From positions 1,612,001-1,676,000 of the forward strand of contig NZ_JAAAPL010000001.1 of NCBI RefSeq assembly GCF_011317445.1: a stretch of DNA of 64,000 nucleotides, in the 5' to 3' direction. Shown one piece after another: positions 51,839 to 59,973 of this stretch. Origin of the DNA: Chelativorans multitrophicus (GTDB lineage: Bacteria; Pseudomonadota; Alphaproteobacteria; Rhizobiales; Rhizobiaceae). The notes beneath the pieces are model-generated. The model did no database searches. It was not told the DNA's origin and was given only the letters and a program-made list of their open reading frames with translations. The position numbers and the translations under genes were made by a program. How positions within the stretch are numbered: the first letter of the stretch is position 1; each line of letters starts with the position of its first letter.

Positions 51839-52684
51839 CTAGTCCCTGCGTTGCGATTGGCCGAGGCCTTGCGTTATCCGGTCAAGAACCACTGCGAGGA
51901 TTACGATGCCGACGCCTGCCTCGAGGCCCTTGCCGACGTCCAGCGTCTGAATTCCTTCAAGAACCTGCTGACCTAGGCCGCGGGCGCCGATCATCGAAGA
52001 CACGACCACCATCGAAAGCGACATCATGATGGTCTGATTCAGGCCCGCGAGGATCGTGGGCACTGCAAGGGGGAGCTCCACGCCGAAGAGAATCTGGCGC
52101 GAGCTGCTGCCGAACGCCAACGCGGCCTCAACCACCTCCTGGTCGACCTGCCGGATGCCAAGGGAGGTCAGGCGGATTAGCGGCGGCACGCCGTAAATGA
52201 TGGTGGCCAGGACCGCCGGCACCTTTCCCAGACCGAAGAGCATGATCGCCGGGATCAGGTAAACGAAGGACGGCATCGTCTGCATGATGTCGAGCATCGG
52301 GATCAGGATGTTGCGCATGACGCGAACCTTCGCGACCAGAACGCCGGTAGGTATGCCGACGAGACACGAGATCAGCGTCGCCATCAGCATGAGCGCCAGC
52401 GTCTGCATGGTGAGATCCCACAGCCCCAGCATGCCGGCGAGCATCAACAGGCCCCCGACCAGAAGCGGCAGCTTGTAGTTGCGCACGCACAGGTAAGCCA
52501 CCGCCATGAATATGAGGATTGTACCCCACCAGGGCAGTGCCCTGAGAACCCACTCGATCTGCAACAGCCCGCTCAGGATGAAGTTCGAAATGGCGCGAAA
52601 GGTCTCGCCATAGCTCTCGATCAGGAAGGCGACGAAATCGTTTATCGGTTGGCTTATCGAGAATTCGAGACTCTTGGGAAACAC
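51839..52684 (-). CDS. Betaine-type ABC transporter permease (ProW/HutW-like)
   Basis: 281 aa starting with GTG 52684, which has AAGGAG 6 nt upstream; the longer ATG frame from 52741 lacks a ribosome-binding site. About six to seven membrane spans; LDIMQTMPSFVYLIPAIMLF and EAALAFGSSSRQILFGVELP are the family EAA-loop regions. Part of the importer encoded with the flanking genes. Confidence 0.9.
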   Translation of the reverse strand: MFPKSLEFSISQPINDFVAFLIESYGETFRAISNFILSGLLQIEWVLRALPWWGTILIFMAVAYLCVRNYKLPLLVGGLLMLAGMLGLWDLTMQTLALMLMATLISCLVGIPTGVLVAKVRVMRNILIPMLDIMQTMPSFVYLIPAIMLFGLGKVPAVLATIIYGVPPLIRLTSLGIRQVDQEVVEAALAFGSSSRQILFGVELPLAVPTILAGLNQTIMMSLSMVVVSSMIGARGLGQQVLEGIQTLDVGKGLEAGVGIVILAVVLDRITQGLGQSQRRD

Positions 52685-52747
52685 CGCACGCTCCTTCAGG
52701 GCTTTGGGAAAGCGCACCGCACGGAAGTGCGGTGCGCCCAACCGGAT

Positions 52748-53776
52748 TTAGTTCAGTCCCTGGTTGATTTTTTCTGCCGCTTCGGTGCTGACCCAATTGG
52801 TCCAGAGATGCGCGTAGTTCTTCAGGAACCACGTAGCTGCATCAGCGGGTTCGGCCTTTTCCTTCGCCATATAGGCAAGCGCCTCGTTGATGGTCTCCAG
52901 CGGAATGGTCGCTTTCGAGAGGATCTCAATGATGTCCGGCGCCTGATCGGCGAATTTCACGTTCACGTCGTAAACCACTTCGCCGAGCGGGAACGCACAA
53001 GCTTGGGTCTTGGGGTCGCTGCTCGTCAGTCCGTCCCAGCATTCGTCGGAATATGCCGGTTCTTCGAGCTGGAGCAGCTTGTAGGTGCCCATCAGCGCGG
53101 TCGGGTTCCAGTAATAGAAAAGAACAGGCTGCTTGCGCAGGTAGGACGATGCGACTTCGGCATCCAGCGCCGCACCCGAACCCGGAAGGAAGTTGGTGTA
53201 GTATTCGTCAAGGCCGTATCCCTCAAGCTTGGCGGTGTTCAGCCGCTCGCAGCTCCAGCCGGTCGGGCAGTTCAGGAAACGGCCCTTGCTGGGCTCCTCG
53301 GGATCGCTGAACAGTGCCCGGATTTTCGGGTCAGCGAGTTGCTCAACGCTCTTCAGCTCCGGCGCAAGCGGCTCGATTCCGCGTTCCGGATCTCCGTTGA
53401 CGACATAGTCGGGAACATACCAACCCTCGCGCGCGTCCAGATAGGGATGCCCGGCCGCACGCACCGTGCCTTCGGCACGCGCCTTGTTCATGACTTCGGT
53501 ACGGCCGACCCATTGCTCGGGGTAGATGTCGATGTCGCCGGTGATGAGCGCATGCGACATGATCAGGGAATTGCCCGATACCTTCTCGATCTTGCAGCCA
53601 TATCCATCGCCGAAGATCTTTGTCAGAAGCTCGGTCAGGAAGGCGCCGCTTTCCCACGACACATCGGCGAGACGCAGGGGCTTGCCCTGCTCGCAATAGC
53701 TTTCGGCAGAGGCGTTGGAGGTGGCCGCCAGCAGGAACAAAGCCGCAGCCGCTAGAGATTTTCTTTTCAAAGACAT
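52748..53776 (-). CDS. Betaine-type ABC transporter substrate-binding protein (ProX/HutX-like)
   Basis: 342 aa with signal peptide (LAAAALFLLAATSNASAE). OpuAC-family segments: ADVSWESGAFLTELLTKIFG, IDIYPEQWVGR, CPTGWSCERLNTAKL and VLFYYWNPTALMGTYKL, which carry the Trp/Tyr residues of a quaternary-ammonium cage. Encoded ahead of its permease and ATPase and after the hydantoinase gene (32 bp), so uptake and breakdown are co-expressed. Predicted ligand ergothioneine or a close relative. Confidence 0.88.
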   Translation of the reverse strand: MSLKRKSLAAAALFLLAATSNASAESYCEQGKPLRLADVSWESGAFLTELLTKIFGDGYGCKIEKVSGNSLIMSHALITGDIDIYPEQWVGRTEVMNKARAEGTVRAAGHPYLDAREGWYVPDYVVNGDPERGIEPLAPELKSVEQLADPKIRALFSDPEEPSKGRFLNCPTGWSCERLNTAKLEGYGLDEYYTNFLPGSGAALDAEVASSYLRKQPVLFYYWNPTALMGTYKLLQLEEPAYSDECWDGLTSSDPKTQACAFPLGEVVYDVNVKFADQAPDIIEILSKATIPLETINEALAYMAKEKAEPADAATWFLKNYAHLWTNWVSTEAAEKINQGLN

Positions 53777-53808
53777 TTCAGGTTACTCCCATTGAAAGAT
53801 CATTGTGA

Positions 53809-55188
53809 TCAGGCGCCGATTTGAATGGCATTGGCCCCGCGGGGGCGTATGAAGGTTCCGGTTCCGCTTGGGGCGACGACTGCGCTGCCGTCGAAGACGA
53901 CACGGCCGCGCAGGAAGGTGGCGACGGGACGGAACGGCAGTTCCATCCCCTCATAGGGGCTCCAGTCGACGAAATTGTTTCCGCTTGCCGCCGGATCGTA
54001 TCGCCTGGGATCGTGCCGCATCACCACGATGTCGGCGTCACGGCCTGGTTCCAGCGCCCCCTTGCGATGTCCGATGCGGAACAGCCGCGCCGGGTTGGCG
54101 GCCAAAAGCCGCGCCGCCCAGGTCATTGGCAAGCCGCGCTCGGCCAGCCCCTTCATGAGCAGAGCGTAAAGTACTTCCAGCCCTGGCACGCCGGACTTGT
54201 TCTTCAACATCTCAGGGTTTCGCTTGTGGTCGATCGACCAGGAAACGTGATCGGTCGAGACAACGGTAACGTTCCCCGCCGCCAGGTGCCGCCAAAGGGC
54301 TTCCACTTCGCGTCTAGGCCGAATAGGCGGGTTGATCTTTGCCATGCCGCCGAAGCGCCGCACATGATCTTCCTCATCGAGGGTGAGATAATGGATGCAG
54401 GCCTCGACCGTGGTATCGAAGCCCTGCGCGCGGTACCCGGCGCAAAGCTCGTAACCGCGCCCGACGGAACAATGAACGACATGGGTGGAGCAGCCGGCCT
54501 GCGCGCCTAGCTCGTAGGCTTCCGCCATCGCAAGCGTCTCGGCCGCAGCCGGGCGCGACATGGCATGGGCGCGATAATCCGTGATGCCCGACGCGGCGAC
54601 CTGGGCGAGCGCATGCCGCACCATCTCGTCATTCTCGTTGTGGATGCCTGCGATGAGGCCGTAGCGCCCAATCTCGGAAAAACATTCGTGCAGAATGGCA
54701 GGCCCGATGCGCGGAAAGCGCTCAGGATCGGTTTCGAACGTCGAAAACTTGAAACCGATTGCGCCGGCCTCCACCATGCCGGCGATTTCGCGGGCGCCGT
54801 CCTGGGCCCGCACCGTGCCGTAGAGCGCGAAATCGACACGCGACTGCTGCGCCGCCTCCTCGGCCTTGCGCTGCAGCCGTTCGCCCGTGCACACCAGGAA
54901 ACCCTCGTCATAGGGCATGTCGACGATCGTCGTCACACCGCCGGCCGCCGCCGAGCGGGTGGACCAGAGGAAATCTTCCTGGTCGAGTTGGGAACGGGAG
55001 TGGACCTGAGCGTCGATGGCCCCGGGCAGAATGTAGTCGCCGTCGAAATCGTATTTCTCGCGCGCTGCCGGGGGCGTGCCGGAGCCGACCCGTTCGACCA
55101 GGCCGCCCCGTATCGCAACATAACCATCCTCGTAGACGCGGTCCGTCGTAACCACACGTCCAGTCACGACGACGTCGAAATCGCTCAT
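53809..55188 (-). CDS. Hydantoinase/dihydroorotase-family amidohydrolase; likely hydantoin-5-propionate hydrolase
   Basis: 459 aa from ATG 55188 (MSDFDVVV); a much longer open frame upstream is read-through. Amidohydrolase barrel: metal region PGAIDAQVHSRSQ, where the first His of the usual HxH is Gln, a variant also known in some dihydroorotases; bridging Lys in GAIGFKFSTF; His in LIAGIHNEN and THVVHCSV; Asp in VVSTDHVSW. Would open hydantoin-5-propionate to N-carbamoylglutamate, the fourth step of ergothioneine catabolism. Ring substrate inferred from the operon. Confidence 0.8.
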   Translation of the reverse strand: MSDFDVVVTGRVVTTDRVYEDGYVAIRGGLVERVGSGTPPAAREKYDFDGDYILPGAIDAQVHSRSQLDQEDFLWSTRSAAAGGVTTIVDMPYDEGFLVCTGERLQRKAEEAAQQSRVDFALYGTVRAQDGAREIAGMVEAGAIGFKFSTFETDPERFPRIGPAILHECFSEIGRYGLIAGIHNENDEMVRHALAQVAASGITDYRAHAMSRPAAAETLAMAEAYELGAQAGCSTHVVHCSVGRGYELCAGYRAQGFDTTVEACIHYLTLDEEDHVRRFGGMAKINPPIRPRREVEALWRHLAAGNVTVVSTDHVSWSIDHKRNPEMLKNKSGVPGLEVLYALLMKGLAERGLPMTWAARLLAANPARLFRIGHRKGALEPGRDADIVVMRHDPRRYDPAASGNNFVDWSPYEGMELPFRPVATFLRGRVVFDGSAVVAPSGTGTFIRPRGANAIQIGA

Positions 55189-55238
55189 GCTGTTTGAAGT
55201 CCTTTCGTTGGAAACCCCCCGGCAGACGCGGCCGGCGA

Positions 55239-56882
55239 TCAGGTCTGAAGCTGCTCCGCTATGCCGATCCCGGTCTCGCGCGCCAGCTGCTTCGCTGTTT
55301 CGTAGCCGGCCGAGGCATGGCGCAACACACCAATGGCGGTGTCGTTGTCCATCACCCTGGCCAGCCGGGCTGCATCCTCGGCCGTGCCAGTGGCGACGGT
55401 AGTCACCCCCGCCGATTGCATCGCACTGCCGCCCGAGTGCAGCGCAATCAGGTCGGCTCCCGAAGCGCAGTTCAGCAAGGCGTTGAGCAACGGCCAGTCG
55501 GAAATCGCGTCGGAGCCGTCCAGCATGTTTTCCGTCTCGCGGTAAGGCAACGTCGCTGAACCGGAATCGAGGTGGTCTCGCGTGAAGGCGATTGGCCCCG
55601 CCAGCGCACCCTTGGCCACCAGGTCGTTCACGGCCAGGGCCAGCCTCTTGCGCTCGCCCAGGCCCAGCCAACCAATTCGCGCCGGCAGGCCTGTGAACTT
55701 GACATGCTCGCGCGCCATCCTGATCCAGCTGACGATGCGGTGGTCGGACGGGAACATCTCCAGGATCAGATCGTCGATGCGATGGATGTCCGAAGGATCG
55801 CCGGAGACCGCGATCCAGCGGAACGGGCCGATGCCCTCGCAAAAGAGCGGCCGGATATAAAGGTCGATAAACGAGCCGAAGCCGAAGGAACCATCAAGGC
55901 CGGCGTCCCTGGCGTACCGGCGCAGCGCATTGCCATACTCGAATACCACCGCGCCGCGCTTCTGCATTTCGAGCATCGCGCCGACATGAATAAGCAGCGT
56001 TTCGTTGGAGCGCTGCTTGAGGATTTCGGGGGCGCTCTTGCGCAGCGCGGCAACCTCTTCGACGGTCATGCCGAGCGGGACATAGCCGTTCACCGGATCG
56101 GCCATCGTCTGGTCGGTCACCACATCGGGTATGATGCCGCGTTCGAGGAGTGTAGGCAGCACGGCCGCGATATTGCCGACGAGCCCCACCGAACAGCCGA
56201 TCCGTGCGTCACGGGCTTCATTCAGCCAGGCGAGCGCCTCGTCGAGATCGGCGGTCATGCGCTCGCAGTAGCCTGTATCGATGCGGCGGCGTATCCGGCC
56301 CTCATCGGCCTCGACCACGAGGATCGCGGCTCCGGCGAGTTTGCCGGCCAGCGGCTGCGCACCGCTCATGCCGCCACAGCCCGCGGATACGATCAGTCGA
56401 CCGGCCAGTGAACCGCCAAAATGCTTTCTACCGACGCTGGAGAAGGTTTCATAGGTGCCCTGCAGAATGCCCTGGCTGCCGATATACTGCCATGCCGCCG
56501 CCGTCATGCCGGGCTTGATCGTCAGGCCCTTATCAGCCAGCGCGCGGAAGGAATCGTCATCAGACCACGCGCCGACGACGTTGCCGTTCGCCATCAGCAC
56601 CAGGGGCGTCGTGTTCTGCGATGGAAAGCGGCCTACCGGCCGGCCCGATTGCATCACGAGCGTCTGGTCGATCTCGAGTTCCTTGAGGGCGGCCACGGCC
56701 TGGTCAAAGCTCTTCCAGTCGCGGGCGGCCTTTGCCCAACTCATATAGATGACGAGCTCAGCGGGGTTCTCCGCATTTTCGAGATTGTTCTCGAGCAATC
56801 TCAGGATTGCTTCCTGCCGCCAGCCCTTACAGCGAAGCTGAGGGCCGCGCTGGGCCTGGATCGGTAGAGGGGGTCTGGTCAC
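55239..56882 (-). CDS. Urocanase homologue; likely thiourocanate hydratase
   Basis: 547 aa from GTG 56882, fixed by AAGGAGG 5 nt upstream. NAD+-dependent urocanase fold: QSGRPVGRFPSQN, GSQGILQGTYETF, SAGCGGMSGAQP, TDQTMADPVNGY, EYGNALRR and Cys in PLFCEGIGPFRWIAVSGDP. The N-terminal signature differs from true urocanases: YMSWAKAARDW replaces YGGTARNW. That divergence and the desulfurase in the same operon favour thiourocanate, hydrated to the 2-thiohydantoin 5-propionate, over urocanate. Also no hutI or formiminoglutamate genes are nearby. Confidence 0.82.
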   Translation of the reverse strand: MTRPPLPIQAQRGPQLRCKGWRQEAILRLLENNLENAENPAELVIYMSWAKAARDWKSFDQAVAALKELEIDQTLVMQSGRPVGRFPSQNTTPLVLMANGNVVGAWSDDDSFRALADKGLTIKPGMTAAAWQYIGSQGILQGTYETFSSVGRKHFGGSLAGRLIVSAGCGGMSGAQPLAGKLAGAAILVVEADEGRIRRRIDTGYCERMTADLDEALAWLNEARDARIGCSVGLVGNIAAVLPTLLERGIIPDVVTDQTMADPVNGYVPLGMTVEEVAALRKSAPEILKQRSNETLLIHVGAMLEMQKRGAVVFEYGNALRRYARDAGLDGSFGFGSFIDLYIRPLFCEGIGPFRWIAVSGDPSDIHRIDDLILEMFPSDHRIVSWIRMAREHVKFTGLPARIGWLGLGERKRLALAVNDLVAKGALAGPIAFTRDHLDSGSATLPYRETENMLDGSDAISDWPLLNALLNCASGADLIALHSGGSAMQSAGVTTVATGTAEDAARLARVMDNDTAIGVLRHASAGYETAKQLARETGIGIAEQLQT

Positions 56883-56912
56883 GCGAACCTCCTTGCAGCC
56901 ATACAAGCCAAC

Positions 56913-58181
56913 TCAATGTTCCAGTGCTGCGTCGATGCGGATCAACGCTTCCAGCAGCACTCCGGCGCCTGCGGCGCATTGCTCCGGCGCCGTCCATTCC
57001 TCAGGGCAATGGCTGCGGCCGTCCTTGCTGGGAACGAAAATCATCGCCATCGGCGCGATCTTGCCCATGAAGGCGGCATCATGGCCTGCGCCGCTCGGCA
57101 TCTCGCGGGTCGAAAGGCCGAGGCTTTCGGCGGCAGCCGCCAAATGGCCTCGCAGCGCCTCGTTGCAAGGCGACGGCAGCGAACGCGAGAGTTCGGTGAA
57201 CGCCGTCCGCTTTACCCGCGAACGCACTGCCGCGCCACTGGTGAAAGCGTCCAGCTCCGCGAGGAAGGTTTCCAAATCCGCCACGTGCTCGGACCGTGCC
57301 TCGACGATCAGCCTCACTCTTCCGGGCACGACATTTGCGGCATTCGGCTCGGAGGCAATCACACCGGTAGTGGCCACGAAGAAGCGCTTCCGGGCAAGCT
57401 TCTCGGCACTCTCACGCACCTGCATGACGGTTTCCGCGGCGGCGACCAGTGCATCCGCCCGCAAATCCATGGGAGTCGTCCCGGCATGGTCGGCAGCACC
57501 CTGGAAGACGATCTCGACTCGGACGATGCCGACAATCCCGGTCACAATCCCGATATCTGTCCCCGATTGCTCCAGAACCCGCCCCTGCTCGATGTGCAGT
57601 TCGAGAAAGGCGCCGATATCGGTCCGCTTTGCGCCAGCCCGGTCATGGGGTTTGCCGCCTATTCGTTCCATCGCGTCGATCAACTGCTCGCCATCTGGCG
57701 CAGTCAGGGCCAGATGCCGATCCTCGAGGCTCCCACTCATCACGCGGCTGCCCACGCAGGAGAGACCGTATTCGCTTGGCTCTTCGGCAAGAAAATCTAT
57801 CACCTCGACGGTGTGCCGGAGGCGGATGCCTCGGTCCGCGAGCGAACGCACAGCTTCCAGCCCTGCAAGGACGCCGAGGATGCCGTCGAACCGTCCGCCT
57901 GAGGGGACCGTATCGGAATGCGAACCGATCGCGATCACCGGCAGTGCCGGGTCCTGCCCTTCCAGGCGTCCGATCAGGTTCGGCGCTGCATCCTCACGCA
58001 CGGTCATGCCAGCATCAAGAAAACGGCGGCGCAGCCACGTGCGCCCTTCCACGAAAAGGCCGCTGAACGACCGGCGGGTGTAGGGCCGAGCATTATCGGT
58101 GATCGCCGCCAGGTCCATCAAATTCGACCACAGGCGCTGCGCATCGATTGCGAGCCGGTTAGGCCTTTCCACCAAGTTCAT
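56913..58181 (-). CDS. M20 Zn-dependent N-carbamoyl amino acid amidohydrolase; likely N-carbamoyl-L-glutamate hydrolase
   Basis: 422 aa, hydantoinase/carbamoylase subgroup of M20. Metal ligands in IGSHSDTVPSGGRFDG, general base pair in FLAEEPSEYG, ELHIEQGRVLE, and AGHDAAFMG. Would release CO2 and ammonia from N-carbamoylglutamate to give glutamate, the final step of the proposed pathway; allantoate amidohydrolase is the main alternative. Overlaps the GST gene by 4 bp. Confidence 0.85.
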   Translation of the reverse strand: MNLVERPNRLAIDAQRLWSNLMDLAAITDNARPYTRRSFSGLFVEGRTWLRRRFLDAGMTVREDAAPNLIGRLEGQDPALPVIAIGSHSDTVPSGGRFDGILGVLAGLEAVRSLADRGIRLRHTVEVIDFLAEEPSEYGLSCVGSRVMSGSLEDRHLALTAPDGEQLIDAMERIGGKPHDRAGAKRTDIGAFLELHIEQGRVLEQSGTDIGIVTGIVGIVRVEIVFQGAADHAGTTPMDLRADALVAAAETVMQVRESAEKLARKRFFVATTGVIASEPNAANVVPGRVRLIVEARSEHVADLETFLAELDAFTSGAAVRSRVKRTAFTELSRSLPSPCNEALRGHLAAAAESLGLSTREMPSGAGHDAAFMGKIAPMAMIFVPSKDGRSHCPEEWTAPEQCAAGAGVLLEALIRIDAALEH

Positions 58182-58801
58182 GACGTGGCCTCAACGACCA
58201 GCGGCTCCCAGCCGGGCTGGGCTTCGACGCGTCGAAGCCATGCGCCGATGTTCTGATAGATGCCCATGTCATAGCCACCGAAATGGGCTTGGGAGACGTA
58301 GCCGTAAAGCGCGATATCGGCGATGGTGAAGCCGGCATCAGTGATCCATTCGCGGCCCGCGAGACACCCGTCAAGCCGAGAGAGGCCCGCCTTGCCGGCC
58401 TCATGATAGAATCGCATACGCTCGGCATTCTCGGCTTGCGTTCCGCGCAGATTGTAGAAGCGCGGCAGCGCCAGGGGCTTCAGCAGGTCGGCTTGCTCAA
58501 AGAACAGCCATGAAGTGACCTGAGCCCGAGCAAGCGGCTCGGTCGGCAGAAGCGGTGTTCCTTCCGCAAGATAGAGCAGGATCGCACCCGATTCCGCGAT
58601 CGCGCGGCCGTCCTCCAGCTCCAGTACCGGCACGCGCTGAAGCGGATTCATGGCGGTGAAGGCATCGGTCTTGGCCGCACCTTTCGCAAGGTCGTGAGTG
58701 ACTCTTTCGAAGGGTATCCCGAGTTGGCGCAGCAGGATGCGCACCTTCCAGGCGTTGCAGGACATCAGACTGTCGTGAAGACGGTACATGGCGATACTCA
58801 C
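58178..58801 (-). CDS. Glutathione S-transferase family protein
   Basis: 207 aa; thioredoxin-like N-terminal domain with the active-site stretch DSLMSCNAWKVRILLRQLG, cis-Pro in RVPVLEL and the GSH-binding AESGAILLYLAEG; helical C-terminal domain with GFTIADIALYGYV. Overlaps both neighbours by 4 bp, so it is an integral operon member. It might conjugate the electrophilic thiourocanate, or take up sulfur as glutathione persulfide for the dioxygenase encoded 15 kb away. Both are guesses. Confidence 0.87.
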   Translation of the reverse strand: MSIAMYRLHDSLMSCNAWKVRILLRQLGIPFERVTHDLAKGAAKTDAFTAMNPLQRVPVLELEDGRAIAESGAILLYLAEGTPLLPTEPLARAQVTSWLFFEQADLLKPLALPRFYNLRGTQAENAERMRFYHEAGKAGLSRLDGCLAGREWITDAGFTIADIALYGYVSQAHFGGYDMGIYQNIGAWLRRVEAQPGWEPLVVEATS

Positions 58802-59871
58802 AGATAGGAACGCAAATCGACGCCCATTGCCTCTTCGGCTTCCGGGTAGACCGCCGGATCGAGCGCGCCTTTGCCGATTGGAAACTTGGACCGGGGGGCC
58901 GTGATGACCGCCACCTCGTCGCCAATCCGCAGGCGCGACACGGCCAACGGGTTTCCGCTCGCGGGGTCGAGCGTGCCGATCATGTCCGGGAAGGTGGCGA
59001 CGCGCTCGCCATCAACTGTTGCCGTCATCAATTCGTTGAACACGCCCAGTTCAGACCGCCCCTCACGGCCCTCGACGACGACGACCCCGACATCGAATCC
59101 GTTGCCGTAGGTAACGCTGTTGGTCACTACCCGGCCTTGCACCAGGCAACACCCCCCGAGAAAATCCACCGTCGCCGCGACACGTTCGGATGCCCTGGCC
59201 GCCAGCATCGCGGCGCCGAGGTCCAGTTGGAAGGAGATCGCACCGGACGCTCCGTTCTCCACGGCGAAACCGGCCGTAATCGGCCCGCGCGCGGCCATTA
59301 CCAACCCGCCGTTCTGGGCGGCCGCCCAGCGAAGGATCTTCTCGGTGAGGAGGATGTTGCCGGTCGCCGTTACCGAGAGTCGGTCTCCATCGGCGGTCTC
59401 GCCGCCGACGCCAGTCTGAGTGATCACGATATCCGGGCGAGAGGCAAGGCCCATCCCGCCCATGGCGACCGTGGGGTGGCCGCGCCCGTTCGAGGCGAGA
59501 TCGATATAGTCGATGCCCAGCGACGCTGCTACGATCCAGGCATTGAACCCCGGAACATGGCCGCAAATGACGCCGGCAGGCGTACGGCCGAGCATGCTGA
59601 TTAGCAGGCGCGCCGCCTCGACCGAGTCGGCCGGCTTCACTTTCGGCTTTCCACCGCCCGGCGCCCCGATGCCGGTCGCAACGATCAGCGACGCGTCGGG
59701 GGCCATCTCATCCGCCGATACCAGACGCACGGGGCCGGCGGCGAGCGCTTGTTCCGCGATCGCTCGCTGTCCTGCCATCGATTCCATGCCACGCCCGCCG
59801 GCGGAAAGGAACAGCCCGCCATAAAGCGCGGGCTCGATGTCACCATGCGAAAGTATACGGATCACATTCAA
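58798..59871 (-). CDS. DUF917 protein, S-methyl thiohydantoin desulfurase family
   Basis: 357 aa. The N-terminal GLFLSAGGRGMESMAGQRAI, GIGAPGGGKPKVKPADSVEA and the TQTGVGGETADGDRL-type centre belong to the family named S-methyl thiohydantoin desulfurase. In the pathway it would replace the sulfur of the thiohydantoin-5-propionate intermediate with oxygen, releasing sulfide (or methanethiol from an S-methyl substrate). First gene of the ten-gene operon, 102 bp from the divergent LysR-type gene. Confidence 0.82.
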   Translation of the reverse strand: MNVIRILSHGDIEPALYGGLFLSAGGRGMESMAGQRAIAEQALAAGPVRLVSADEMAPDASLIVATGIGAPGGGKPKVKPADSVEAARLLISMLGRTPAGVICGHVPGFNAWIVAASLGIDYIDLASNGRGHPTVAMGGMGLASRPDIVITQTGVGGETADGDRLSVTATGNILLTEKILRWAAAQNGGLVMAARGPITAGFAVENGASGAISFQLDLGAAMLAARASERVAATVDFLGGCCLVQGRVVTNSVTYGNGFDVGVVVVEGREGRSELGVFNELMTATVDGERVATFPDMIGTLDPASGNPLAVSRLRIGDEVAVITAPRSKFPIGKGALDPAVYPEAEEAMGVDLRSYL

Positions 59872-59973
59872 TCCCCGCCGATCTTTCTGGTCTAGCTACC
59901 TCCTATGCTGGGAGCCTTGTTGCACTCCAATGATAGTTTTCTATAAAGGGTATCAATTTTTGCGAAGGCCAAA
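59872..59973. promoter_or_regulatory. Divergent promoter region of the ergothioneine-type operon and the tandem LysR gene
   Basis: 102 bp. Contains the dyad ATAGTTTTCTAT (59933-59944) within a wider TGATA...TATCA arrangement, a T-N11-A-type layout usual for LysR targets. The interval is AT-rich near the LysR gene. AAGG before ATG 59974 and GGGGA before ATG 59871 serve the two start codons. Confidence 0.45.

Noticed and set aside
55189-55842. N-terminal extension of the hydantoinase to 677 residues
   Set aside because: The added 218 residues lie antiparallel-free but inside the urocanase gene in another frame; the family start at ATG 55188 is sufficient.
49457-56906. Standard histidine utilisation (hutH, hutU) cluster
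   Set aside because: The lyase lacks the MIO glycine, the urocanase has a diverged N-terminal signature, there is no hutI, hutF or hutG, and DUF917 plus carbamoylase genes point to a thiohydantoin route.
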